Source: Procambarus clarkii (Eukaryota > Arthropoda > Malacostraca > Decapoda > Cambaridae). Taken from it: 64,000 bases of DNA. Below are positions 31,687 through 42,224 of the stretch, piece by piece. The notes beneath the pieces were generated by a model that saw only the letters and a program-made list of their open reading frames with translations, did not search any database and was not told the DNA's origin. The DNA is taken from the NCBI RefSeq assembly GCF_040958095.1, contig NC_091208.1:1918156-1982155 (forward strand). Reading direction: 5' to 3'. The position numbers and the translations under genes are program-made. Numbering within the stretch: position 1 is the stretch's first letter; every line of letters begins with the position of its first letter.

Positions 31687-32384
31687 TTAGTGTCTGTCAC
31701 TTCGACATCTCTTTTTGGGAAGTTGCGGAGCTGTGTAGTAGCAAATAAGAAAGACATTAATATATTCTCTACCGAATAAATTTTACAGAGCATAGGAATT
31801 CACAGATTTAAAAAAAAAAAACTTTTAATCACAAAAAAATAAATAACATACACTGAAATTAAAAGGATTAATTTCAGTCCATCCTAGACTAACTAGGTCA
31901 GACCTAAAACGTCATAATTTTCACTTATTAGTAAAGTTAATTACAAATACATACCTGTGCCTGTTGTTGTTTCCTGACCGAAGACACGTTCCTCCACATT
32001 CTCCTGCTTCTCCCATTCCTCCCCTGACTTGGTGTCATCATCTCCATCTGAAGACCATGGCCATTTGATTTTTCTAGAATCAAGCTTCCTTAGTGCCTTT
32101 TCTTTCTTCTTCATCTTTCTCTTTATGGCCTTATTTAGTACCAAGCCCTTTAGTTTGTCAATCAACCGGTCACTTTCGAATGCGTCTGAGGACGACGATA
32201 AGGACGACGATGAGGACGACGATAAAGACGATAATGAGGAAGAAGATGAAGAAGATGACCTTGCTTTTACCGTTGATTCAACCAAACAAGACATTTGCTC
32301 AAGTAAGACAGATGCAGCTTGACCTCTTTCAGCTTGTTCTTTTGCTTCCCCAGAAGAGTTAGTAGTTATCTCGAAACCCTTCAT
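31687..32384 (-). CDS. Ser-rich acidic/basic protein, two exons
   Basis: Exon 1 is 32384-31955, ending in ACAG followed by the donor GTATGTATT; exon 2 is 31730-31687 after the acceptor CTACTACACAG, in phase. The product has about 157 residues: a polar start, a Ser run of about 30 residues (SSSSSSSLSSLSSSSSSS), a Lys-rich segment (KAIKRKMKKKEKALRKLD), an acidic patch (DGDDDTKSGEEWEKQE) and a basic tail (PKKRCRSDRH) that looks like a nuclear signal. Probably disordered and nuclear. Function unknown. The 5' region 32385-32929 has a TATTTAAG box near the gap and splice-like sites, so a leader exon is likely. Confidence 0.5.
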
Positions 32385-32929
32385 CAGTTCGGAAACAAGG
32401 GGTGGGGGAGGATAGAGGGAGGAAAGAACGAATAACAATAAATTAAAATTACTATTATAATTGTGTTTTACTGTAGTATAATGAATAAAAAATCAATCTC
32501 TAAATGTTAATTTACCTGAAAGAGACAAATAATTACAAGTCAATCATTTTACACTATACTCTCTTTATATGTTTCCAAATGGCTTAGGAAGTGGTATATT
32601 CTGACTTGTTTCCTTCAGCTGAGATAGCTGGCTGTACCTGATCATTGCGCACATAAGTAGTTATGTAGGTACTATAACAATAAGAAATAGAGTGTGTGGT
32701 TTTTTTATGATTTGATTCATAAACTGAACTGGTAAGGAATTGATTATTGAAGCTTGTTGTTATGTAATTCTTGATGGACTAGATGACTGCATATGGATCA
32801 ACAGTTAAACTGTAATGACGCCCGCCACTACCCTACTGAATGATAAACTGCTTAATTTCAGTAGACTATTATACACCTGACACTGGAGCTGGAGAGAGAG
32901 CAAGGGTTTGTGACTCTTAAATAGGCAGA

Positions 32930-33429
32930 NNNNNNNNNNNNNNNNNNNNNNNNNNNNNNNNNNNNNNNNNNNNNNNNNNNNNNNNNNNNNNNNNNNNNNN
33001 NNNNNNNNNNNNNNNNNNNNNNNNNNNNNNNNNNNNNNNNNNNNNNNNNNNNNNNNNNNNNNNNNNNNNNNNNNNNNNNNNNNNNNNNNNNNNNNNNNNN
33101 NNNNNNNNNNNNNNNNNNNNNNNNNNNNNNNNNNNNNNNNNNNNNNNNNNNNNNNNNNNNNNNNNNNNNNNNNNNNNNNNNNNNNNNNNNNNNNNNNNNN
33201 NNNNNNNNNNNNNNNNNNNNNNNNNNNNNNNNNNNNNNNNNNNNNNNNNNNNNNNNNNNNNNNNNNNNNNNNNNNNNNNNNNNNNNNNNNNNNNNNNNNN
33301 NNNNNNNNNNNNNNNNNNNNNNNNNNNNNNNNNNNNNNNNNNNNNNNNNNNNNNNNNNNNNNNNNNNNNNNNNNNNNNNNNNNNNNNNNNNNNNNNNNNN
33401 NNNNNNNNNNNNNNNNNNNNNNNNNNNNN
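32930..33429. other. Assembly gap of exactly 500 Ns
   Basis: 500 consecutive Ns, a conventional scaffold spacer rather than a measured length. Any reading frame drawn across it is meaningless. Confidence 1.
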
Positions 33430-35131
33430 ACCTGACATTGGTGGGCTTGGGACAACATCAACTTCAGTCAATGTCAATTCATCAACTATTGTAGATTCTA
33501 CTTGCTGATTGGGGTAAGACGCCAACTCAGTTCCATCAGACATTGGTTGGCTTGGGACAACATCAACTTCAGCTAATGCCAATTCATCTACTATAGGCTG
33601 TATTAAAGTTGTAGATGATTCTACTTGTTGGTTTTGGTCAGAAGCCAACTCATTTCCATCAGACATTGGTTTGCTTGGGACAATATCAACTTCAGCCAAG
33701 GCTAATTCATCTACTATAGGCTGTATTAAAGTTGTAGATGATTCTACTTGTTGGTTTTGGTCAGAAACCAACTCATTTCCATCAGACATTGGTGGGCTTG
33801 GGACAACATCTTCAGCCAATGTCAATTTATTTACTATAGGCTGTATTAAAGTTGTAGATGATTCTACTTGTTGGTTTGGGTCAGAAACCAACTCTTTTCT
33901 AACTTCGTCTTCTATGTACTGTAAGACTGCTTCAATAAATGACTCAATGTTAAAGAAAGGTAACCCCTTCTCTTTGAGTTGATTATGATACGTTGTCATC
34001 ACATGATCTTCCTGGAAACCCATTGAAATAAGGTGCTTAGTCATGTCTAGTTCCTTAATAAGTTTGTGTTGATCTTCATTGATATGGGTTATTGAAGGGT
34101 TTGTCTCATAAGGTGGCCTTTCTCCTTGAACCTGAAAAAAAAGAATAAAGTTAATGTTACAAATGGCTTTTATAAAGATTACAATAATAATAGTCAACCT
34201 TCATTTCAAGTTACTGTAACTCATCTAGCTGACATACCTGATCAATGAATTTTTTTCCTTTCGTCAAGAAGAGGAAGGTACACTCTGGGTACCAGCGAGC
34301 ATGTTCATCCCAAGGTATATCATCAGTTTCCCAGTTTCGAAGTCCATTCCCACAATGATAAAAGTGCACATGATCACTTAAACCACAATAGAAGAATCCA
34401 GCTTCTGACAATTCAGTTGGTTTCTGTGTTACACGTTCAGGCCAATTGTTAAAGCTTGCTAGGCGACTTTCAAGTGTTAAGTAGTCTTTTCGCTTGGCGA
34501 TGGTATGCTGGTGAACTCCATTGTTTGTCATAGGACTTAGACCACAGACATCTATTCCTTGTGTATAGGACGAATTTTTACTATTTCTCAGTGGAACGGA
34601 ATAACCCTTGAATTTTTCATTAAATAGTAGTGGAAAATTTCCCACTGGTTGGTTTCGAATGAATGGACAATGGGGAAAGTGAAACTGATGTTCGCCTCTG
34701 GGAGTGTCTCCTCTTTCCCAGGCACCAAGAATGCCTCGACAAAAGACACAAGCAACGTGGTCATTTGTTCGCAGGTAGTAAAAGCCATCACGAGCCAAAT
34801 CAGATGGTTCTAACCATTCAAGTGGCCAATCTATGTAGGTATCCAAACGTTCCTTTTCAAACCGTAAACTGTCATATGAATCAAACTTCTTAGAAATAGA
34901 TCTTTTCACGTTCTGATTAAATGTGCATTCTGGTTTCTCTTTCTTATGTAAAGCAATGATTCTATTTTCATCTTGGTTTACGTTCGTGGCATCAATTTGA
35001 AAATGGCACATTGAACATTCTAAAAGATTTGCTTTATGAGTATAATAGAAACCCGCCTTTGCAAGTACATGACTGTTTACACTGAAGTTACAGTCCTTAA
35101 AAGTCTCCAAACGATTTTTTTCTTCTCTCAT
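33430..35131 (-). CDS. Inhibitor of apoptosis protein, spliced, copy 2 (RING lost in gap)
   Basis: Exon 1 35131-34238 (298 codons, open) and exon 2 34131 into the gap. The splice sites and domain order match copy 1: degenerate BIR1, good BIR2, BIR3 with Phe in place of the first zinc Cys, then UBA and the 42-residue linker repeats. The protein is open in frame through both exons, which shows that the gene was recently functional. The C-terminal RING lies in the missing part and is visible only in copy 1. TATA box at 35212-35221 in the same promoter arrangement. Confidence 0.9.
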
Positions 35132-35929
35132 TGCTATGAAAACAAAATGTGAGTGTTGTATTAGACTGACTAGTTAGTGACTGAGAGAGGCATCTCTCTC
35201 TCTCTCTCTCTCTTTATATAATACACAATCTCCCTCCCCCATCCTCCCCCTCCTCCTTCTCCTCGTCCTCTTCCTGTTGACTCATAGACTTAAAATTGGG
35301 ACTATAGAGTTTATCAGCTGAAATCCTTTACCAAATCCCTTAGTAAAAAGCTGAAATAATGGTAAGAAAAATATAGGGAACCAAGTGGAAATTCTGTGAT
35401 AAAAATAGAAATTTTAATTGTGGAAATTTTACTACATTTTTTACACAGATTCTTTTCTCAACCTGGGCGCCCCCCCCCCCCCCAAAAAAAAAAAAAATAA
35501 ATCACGTCCCATATAAAAAAATACTACTACCTAACTACTTACTTATTTTTATTGATGAACACTTTATATATCATATGTAAATCAATACAAACTCCAGTCT
35601 AAAAGATGTCATCCCTACCACAGGTGTTACTAGAAAACATATTTTAATTAATTGTCCCTAGTCCACTTCTCGACAGTAATGAAGACGGTAATTTGTCTCT
35701 ATAGACTTCTAAAGATGATCAAGACGAAAATGTGTAACTGAGTTGGTTGTTTTCCCAATGCCTTCCACTATATAATAAAGTTAATGGTAACTAACCACCT
35801 AATTCTTCTTCATCATCTTCAAAATTGTCGGTCAAATTTTTTTTCAAAAAGAAACCTGCTCCATATTGTTGGAAATTGGGGCCTAATATCTTCCACGGCA
35901 ATATGTTTTTTTTCTACTTTTTCATTTAG

Positions 35930-37438
35930 TCACTGTAGAAAACTTGTCCCCATTTCCTGAAAGTAATGATAATTATTTATTAGTGTTATAAATCCCTTAT
36001 TTTTCAACCTAATTTTTCAAATAATTAATTTCTTAAGAGGGTCTTTTTATGAAAACAAAGTAGGTAGGTGCTTTACCCATCATACTCACCTTACATCTTT
36101 GTAAAATATAAATCGAAAACTTGAGCCATTTCTGAATTTCATTTAGTCGTAATTGAGTTAAGTGAATATTATTCTCTAAACTCCAATTTTGCTTGTTTTT
36201 TTTCTTGGATAAAAAACAATAAACTGCTTTTTCCCTCAAGGCTCTAAGTATTACATACCATCTTGTTTTTACTTTTATCATTCCAATTGTTTCTTCATTC
36301 TCATTTAGAAAATAAAAAACTTCACCTTCTTTGTAAAGATCATTTTGCACCTGTAAAAATAATTTAATAATATAGTTTCATAAAAGAAATTGTATTGAAA
36401 AATGTGACAATATAAATTGGCACTTCCTTGTACAATAGACTTTTTGTTTGCCTACCTTATTCTGGTGTTTCACTACATCTTTAGCTTCAATTATTGAATA
36501 GGCAGGAGATGTAAAGCCTAATGCCGTAAACAGGTTGAGTGTGTAGTGTGGAGGTAATGCAAGAAGGCTAGTCTCTTCATATTCGTTGTACAATGGAGTA
36601 AAACAGATAACGTTGAGTTGATGCTTATCCAAGTGACTGAGGTTAACAATATGTTGGTTGTCAGGTTGAAGAAGCTCACACACAGCTGTACATTTAGTAT
36701 AGTGTAAGATACTATATACCAAATGTCGATTCATAATATCCATATTATTCAATGTATCCCACAGTGATCTGGCCACAACTTTAGCAACAACATAACGTTC
36801 TCCATCATACCGCTCAATGTCTTCCCTTTCTCCAATTAACATACGAACACTTTTACTCCCAGTAATTAAAAAAAATTTACCATTAATGTATCTGCCACTG
36901 AAATGAGCTGATTCACCATTCACTTTAGTCATACAAACTACTTTAGAAGTAGTAGTACTGGGATCTTCTAAGCAATATTGTTTCCATAGATCATTTGTTT
37001 CCGGTTGTTTATCATCCTCATCACCAATACCACCAGTAAATTTTTTATTGGCAAAGATCACTAAATCAAACTGTCCCTTAAACTCCAAGAGTGTTACACC
37101 ACGAGGAACATTTTTTCGAACTTCCGGATCATTGTTGTAGATTGTGTCATCAGGGCCATAGCAGTTGACCTTTATGTCATGAAGAATAGCAGGGTCGTCT
37201 TCAGGGAATAGGATTCCATGTGGGACATTTGCACTTATTCTTTTTATCTTCTTTTTTTCTTGCAATGTTTTTAAAAGATTTTCATACCTACAAACAAAAG
37301 AAAAAAAAATAAGAAGTAATAATTTATTGGGGTATGGATATTATAAAAAATATATATATGATATATATTATTAACATATTATAATAATGATACTTACAAT
37401 TCCGAAGACTTTAAACTGTTTTCAGCATAACAAATCAT
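35930..37438 (-). CDS. RNA-ligase-like nucleotidyltransferase, four exons
   Basis: Exons 37438-37398, 37287-36456, 36350-36090 and 35956-35930, all with GT-AG borders and matching phases, total 387 codons. CMTKVNGESAHFSGR (exon 2) fits motif I of covalent nucleotidyltransferases (KxNGE, the Lys forming the AMP adduct); GKFFLITGSKSVRM fits motif III, CELL motif IV, and MIKVKTRWYVILRALRE (exon 3) motif V. This set points to the T4 Rnl1/tRNA-ligase-like RNA ligases found in fungi and animals; expected role is RNA end joining or repair. The last exon is uncertain: the same frame after its stop continues open for about 35 codons with a plausible ligase-like end (FPTIWSRFLFEK). Spliced structure suggests acquisition from a eukaryote or a host gene. 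Confidence 0.7.
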
Positions 37439-38022
37439 CTTCTGAAATGAAAATCTTCTGCTCCAAATGTATCTGGAAGTTTTTCTTTCATCTTTTTTTG
37501 GAATATGTTATCAAGGGTCATCATTAACATATTTATAGAAAGTGGTGAATCCATAGTTGTTGTATATGTCAACAATTAAATAATATTAAATAGTTATCAC
37601 TATGGACATATGCATGCTGCATCATACCACTTAACACTGAGGTAATAATACTGGGCATAACGCTTTTATATACTTGAAGGCGATTTAACTCACCCCTCCC
37701 CCTCCTCCTCCTCCTCATCCTCCTACTCCTCAAGTCAGAATTGAAAAGATAGATATAAAAGAATTCAACTGTCAGTTACAACCCTAGTCCTGTGCTGTAT
37801 CTAGTGAGTCCACTTTGATAATATTATAATATAATAAGATAATATAATTATATTGACTTAGTTTGGGTAAGGTAGGGTTTTGTTTGGTCTTACTCTAATT
37901 ATTAATCCTGCATCACCTTATACTATCTTAGATAAAAATGTTGATTGAGCAGTTAAGTTACATATGCCTTAACAAATTTTTTTTTTTTTTTGACATTCAC
38001 AGATTTGAAATAAATCACCATT

Positions 38023-38535
38023 ATGACTGATATTAACGAGACAACAGCAAATTTTGAAAATGATAAGACTTCGAGTGAACCCAACCCTACAGGCAAAGCA
38101 ATGAACCCCAATGAAATATGGGAAGCTGAATCTGTTAAGACTGAACCCAACCCTACTAACCCCAATGAAATATGGGAAATTGAATCTGTAAAGATTATGT
38201 TAATAAAACTTGAAGAAATACTACTAAAGTGGGGAATAAAATATGAATTATTCATGAGACAAAATAATGGAGTCAAGCTTGAAAATACCTATCAAGTGAT
38301 TTTGATGTCGAAGGCCTCATCACAGGAAAAAATTGAAATAAACCATATTAAAGTAGTATTTCAAGATGATGAATTGGTTTTGTTTAATGGGTGTGATGAC
38401 AACTTAAGTTACCACCTGAAAAAACACAAATATGTTGTGTGTGAGTATACCCTCATCCAATTAACTATCCGTAGTTTTTTTAAATATGAAGAAAAATTAC
38501 CCACTACTTTGTACATACGAATTTTTAAAGACTGA
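38023..38535 (+). CDS. Orphan acidic protein
   Basis: 170 residues from ATG at 38023, intact here. Residues 10-60 contain two copies of a NPNEIWE.ESVK element within EPNPT-rich sequence; residues 60-170 look globular with alternating beta pattern (YQVILMSKAS, KVVFQDDELVLFNG). No signal peptide, TM or known motif. A pyrimidine tract and CAG 20 bp before the ATG could be a 5' UTR splice acceptor. It is the only plus-strand gene among minus-strand neighbours. Confidence 0.6.
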   Translation: MTDINETTANFENDKTSSEPNPTGKAMNPNEIWEAESVKTEPNPTNPNEIWEIESVKIMLIKLEEILLKWGIKYELFMRQNNGVKLENTYQVILMSKASSQEKIEINHIKVVFQDDELVLFNGCDDNLSYHLKKHKYVVCEYTLIQLTIRSFFKYEEKLPTTLYIRIFKD

Positions 38536-39297
38536 ATGGGCATCCAGCCCAGCGTGGGATAATCGGGTGAAGTAACTTTACACACAAAATTTAATGATTA
38601 TTTCCTCGGCTCCAAATAGATGTTTTCCTCCTCCCCAACTTCAATGGAAGAATCACTTGATATATCAATGAGATAGCTTAAACAAAAAGCTATAAATGTC
38701 TCCTGTCCCTCCTCCCCTCTATTTGGAGGAGGTGGGTGCAAGGCGTCATCCTCATTCACTCCAAACCCACCTTCACGTATCTAGACAGTCTTCACAATAC
38801 CGACATATGACAACTTGTACTGACACTCACCGGAACTAGTGCCAGCCATACTGACATTATCATCTTACTTTTTAATTATACTACATCTGTTCCCATTCTG
38901 GGCTCACTTTTTATTTAGTGAAAAATTACAGTGAAATTAAAAGGTGCCCCCATTCCCCTACCTATGTACACTAGAATAATAAAGGCAAAATTAAAAAAAA
39001 AATAAAGCAATATATTTTATAATTCATACACACTTTTATTTAGTGAAAATTACAGTGGAATTAAAAATGAAATGAGGCAGCCTTCAACTGTTCGAAAGTT
39101 TTTTTTTTTTTAAATCAGCAATCTCCTGCCAGAGGTTTGTATTCTTCTTCTTCAGGTCGGTGATGTACCCACGTCACTCACTATGTCAGTCACTGTGCGG
39201 AAGTTTTGAATAACATTGGCACTTTGGTCCCATTATAAATTAATATGACTTCCAAGTGGTTGCACATATCAATTCCTCAAAAGAAAGGCGGGTTGTT

Positions 39298-39714
39298 TCA
39301 GCCTTCCAACTCTTTAATTTCATTTTTTAAATCATCAATCTCCTGCTTGAGGTCGGTGTAGTTCTGCTTCAGGTAAGTGATTATTTTTAATAACTCTTGC
39401 TCTATCATCTTCAATAGTGTGTTGTTCTGATTGATGTCGGTGTTGTTCTGCTTGATGTTGGTGATTATTTTGCTGATTAATTGTAACAACTCTTGGTCTG
39501 TCTTCAAAAATATTGTCTCATTCTGCTTGATGATGTCGGTGTTGTTCTGCTTGAGGTTGGTGTTGTTCAGCTTGATGTGGAATATTTGTAACAACTCTTT
39601 CTCTATATTCAATATTAGTGTCTCCTCTTCCTCTTCCCAGCATAGTTTCAAGGTTTTTTTCAGCGTATCTTGTGTCCTATTCTCCATCCTGGGGTTCATC
39701 TGAGGAGAGAGCAT
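39298..39714 (-). CDS. Small coiled-coil protein (MLS family)
   Basis: 138 residues from the ATG at 39714, chosen over two upstream in-frame codons because the homologous gene at 48171 begins MLSQINPRQ where this one begins MLSPQMNPR, and the leader before both is alike. From residue 40 on the protein is built of heptads rich in Asn, Asp, Leu and Lys (LKQNNTDI, INQNNTLL, LKQNYTDL), a long parallel coiled coil. Intronless as far as visible; possible extra exons downstream. Likely oligomeric; no known family. Confidence 0.6.
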   Translation of the reverse strand: MLSPQMNPRMENRTQDTLKKTLKLCWEEEEETLILNIEKELLQIFHIKLNNTNLKQNNTDIIKQNETIFLKTDQELLQLISKIITNIKQNNTDINQNNTLLKMIEQELLKIITYLKQNYTDLKQEIDDLKNEIKELEG

Positions 39715-39885
39715 CTCGGACAACTTTTTCTTTGGAAGAGCAGAGAAGCTGGCCATCAGTGGATGTAATATAAGAGTGAGAGTGGTCGGCGGCAACGAAT
39801 ATTTATATATATGGCTCAACTGACACAGTACTGCTCCGGACAACCAGCTATTACATTACTAGGTGGACTTCGCCGCCATGAGTTT
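39715..39885 (-). promoter_or_regulatory. Shared TATA promoter cassette, copy 2
   Basis: Same elements as at 30741-30905; TATA box TATATATAAAT at 39801-39812, ATG 87 bp downstream. Confidence 0.7.
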
Positions 39886-40661
39886 GATCACAAGGTTTTC
39901 AACACTTTATCTAAAATATCACTTTTAAAAATGTTGACTTCAACCTTCAACGGTCCAAAAATTTTTATTAAATCAGTATTCTTCTGCTTGAGGTTGGTGG
40001 TGTTCATCGTTTTTTCTAATCAATATTCTTTTGATTGAGGTGTATTGATGTTCTCTCTGTGACATCAATAAGCATTGTTTCAATTTTTTTTTTCAGCGCA
40101 GCTTCTTTACCTTAACTTGTGGGTGACAGAAAGTTAATGAAATTGGGGAGTATGACTGCTACGGGATGCCCACTCACGGATGCGATCCCACTATTTCTTG
40201 ACACGGGTGCTTTTGGCTGCTGGGTTGAAGAAGTTACGTAAAAAAGTGAATTTGAATTAAAAATTGCACAAATACTAGAAAAAGGTGGGGGCCTGGGAGC
40301 CTTTTGGAAAAATTTGGGTTGGGGTAGGATAATAAAATAAATTAATTTGTGGAAATAATATAATATATTCAGTATCTCATTCTTTTACCTTTTTTTACCC
40401 CAATTATTTATTTAGAGTGACTAACAACTACTACTATTTTCTGATTGAACTGTCCATTCATGCTTATTTTGTAAAAGTATTTTCTTGGGGAAATAAGCCA
40501 CCACAATGCAGCCAACAACATTCAGAAACCGGTTTCAAGGTTCTGCTATACAGGCATTCCTCATTTTTTTCTCCAGTCTGTGTGGTTTTATCCATGATGG
40601 CTTCGGTAAAAAAAAAAAAAAAGGTAACTTCCGAATGGTCTGAACAACTTCTATCTTCCAT

Positions 40662-41361
40662 TTAGTGTCTGTCACTTCGACATCTCTTTTTGGGAAGTTG
40701 CGGAGCTGTGTAGTAGCAAATAAGAAAGACATTAATATATTCTCTACCGAATAAATTTTAACAGAGCATAGGAATTCACAGATTTAAAAAAAAAAAACTT
40801 TTAATCACAAAAAAATAAATAACAGTACAGCTGAAATTAAAAGGATTAATTTCAGTCCATCCTAGACTAACTAGGTCAGACCTAAAACGTCATAATTTTC
40901 ACTTATTAGTAAAGTTAATTACAAATACATACCTGTGCCTGTTGTTGTTTCCTGACCGAAGACACGTTCCTCCACATTCTCCTGCTTCTCCCATTCCTCC
41001 CCTGACTTGGTGTCATCATCTCCATCTGAAGACCATGGCCATTTGATTTTTCTAGAATCAAGCTTCCTTAGTGTCTTTTCTTTCTTCTTCATCTTTCTCT
41101 TTATGGCCTTATTTAGTACCAAGCCCTTTAGTTTGTCAATGAACCGGTCACTTTCGAATGCGTCTGAGGACGACGATAAGGACGACGATGAGGACGACGA
41201 TAAAGACGATAATGAGGAAGAAGATGAAGAAGATGACCTTGCTTTTACCGTTGATTCAACCAAACAAGACATTTGCTCAAGTAAGACAGATGCAGCTTGG
41301 CCTCTTTCAGCTTGTTCTTTGCTTCCCCAGAAGAGTTAGTAGTTATCTCGAAACCCTTCAT
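40662..41361 (-). pseudogene. Ser-rich protein, copy 2 with one-base deletion
   Basis: Exon 1 41361-40933, exon 2 40705-40662, same borders as 31687-32384. A T run near 41322 is one base shorter than in copy 1, breaking the frame after about 15 codons. Here copy 2 is the broken one, so neither copy is uniformly better. Confidence 0.5.
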
Positions 41362-41889
41362 CAGTTCGGAAACAAGGGGTGGGGGAGGATAGAGGGAGGA
41401 AAGAACGAATAACAATAAATTAAAATTACTATTATAATTGTGTTTTACTGTAGTATAATGAATAAAAAATCAATCTCTAAATGTTAATTTACCTGAAAGA
41501 GACAAATAATTACAAGTCAATCATTTTACACTATACTCTCTTTATATGTTTCCAAATGGCTTAGGAAGTGGTATATTCTGACTTGTTCCTTCAGCTGAGA
41601 TAGCTGGCTGTACCTGATCATTGCACACATAAGTAGTTAATGTAGGTACTATAACAATAAGAAATAGAGTGTGTGGTTTTTTTATGATTTGATTCATAAA
41701 CTGAACTGGTAAGGAATTGATTATTGAAGCTTGTTGTTATGTAATTCTTGATGGACTAGATGACTGCATATGGATCAACAGTTAAACTGTAATGACGCCC
41801 GCCACTACCCTACTGAATGATAAACTGCTTAATTTCAGTAGACTGTATTGAATCTTACTTGACACCTGACACTGGAGCTGGAGAGAGAG

Positions 41890-41960
41890 CAAGGGTTTGT
41901 GACTCTTAAATAGGCAGAAATTCTCCTTTTATACCACTATCCCATCCCCCTCCCTCCACC
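41890..41960 (-). promoter_or_regulatory. Candidate promoter of the Ser-rich gene
   Basis: On minus a GGAGGGAGGGGGATGGG block (41944-41960) is followed by TATAAAAGG (41926-41934) and TATTTAAG (41907-41914), then CAAGTAAGATT, a possible donor of a leader exon. 41961-42224 shows no gene. Confidence 0.4.
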
Positions 41961-42224
41961 ATAGGTTGTTGAATCTATACAAGTTATTTTCATTAATATT
42001 TTCTATATTTTTATTAATATAGGCCGATTACTAAATTCTAATTCTGATTATTTTGTTAGATCATAAACACATAATTTAATGGATAAGTAGTATATAATCA
42101 AAGGCTGAATGTTTTCTTAAAATCTTTCTATTCTCTTTCCCTCTTTTTTTGGAGTTGAGTTAATTTGCCTACTCCCCGACCTGCTACTCCTTTTTTTAAT
42201 TTTTTTATTATTACCCCCCCCCCC

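Larger units (their letters stand above)
24463..32929. repeat. 8.5 kb duplicated segment, copy 1 (ends at gap)
   Basis: Matches 33430-41918 over its whole length at near identity. Its right end is the last base before the N run. Differences are mostly one-base indels in homopolymers plus a few substitutions and a small difference near 32865. Confidence 0.97.
33430..41918. repeat. 8.5 kb duplicated segment, copy 2 (starts at gap)
   Basis: First base after the gap corresponds to 24463; last matching base 41918 corresponds to 32929, beyond which unique sequence follows. The geometry is that of two contigs whose ends overlap but were not merged. Confidence 0.97.

Noticed and set aside
32029-32322. 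Plus-strand acidic ORF with Asp/Glu runs
   Set aside because: Complement of the Ser-rich gene; the splice sites and paired copy support the minus strand.
32805-34197. Long reading frames that run across the N gap
   Set aside because: They exist only because undefined codons are read as open; the real part right of the gap is IAP exon 2.
24463-41918. True tandem gene duplication
   Set aside because: Borders coincide with the gap and differences are mainly homopolymer indels; an assembly artefact is the simpler account.
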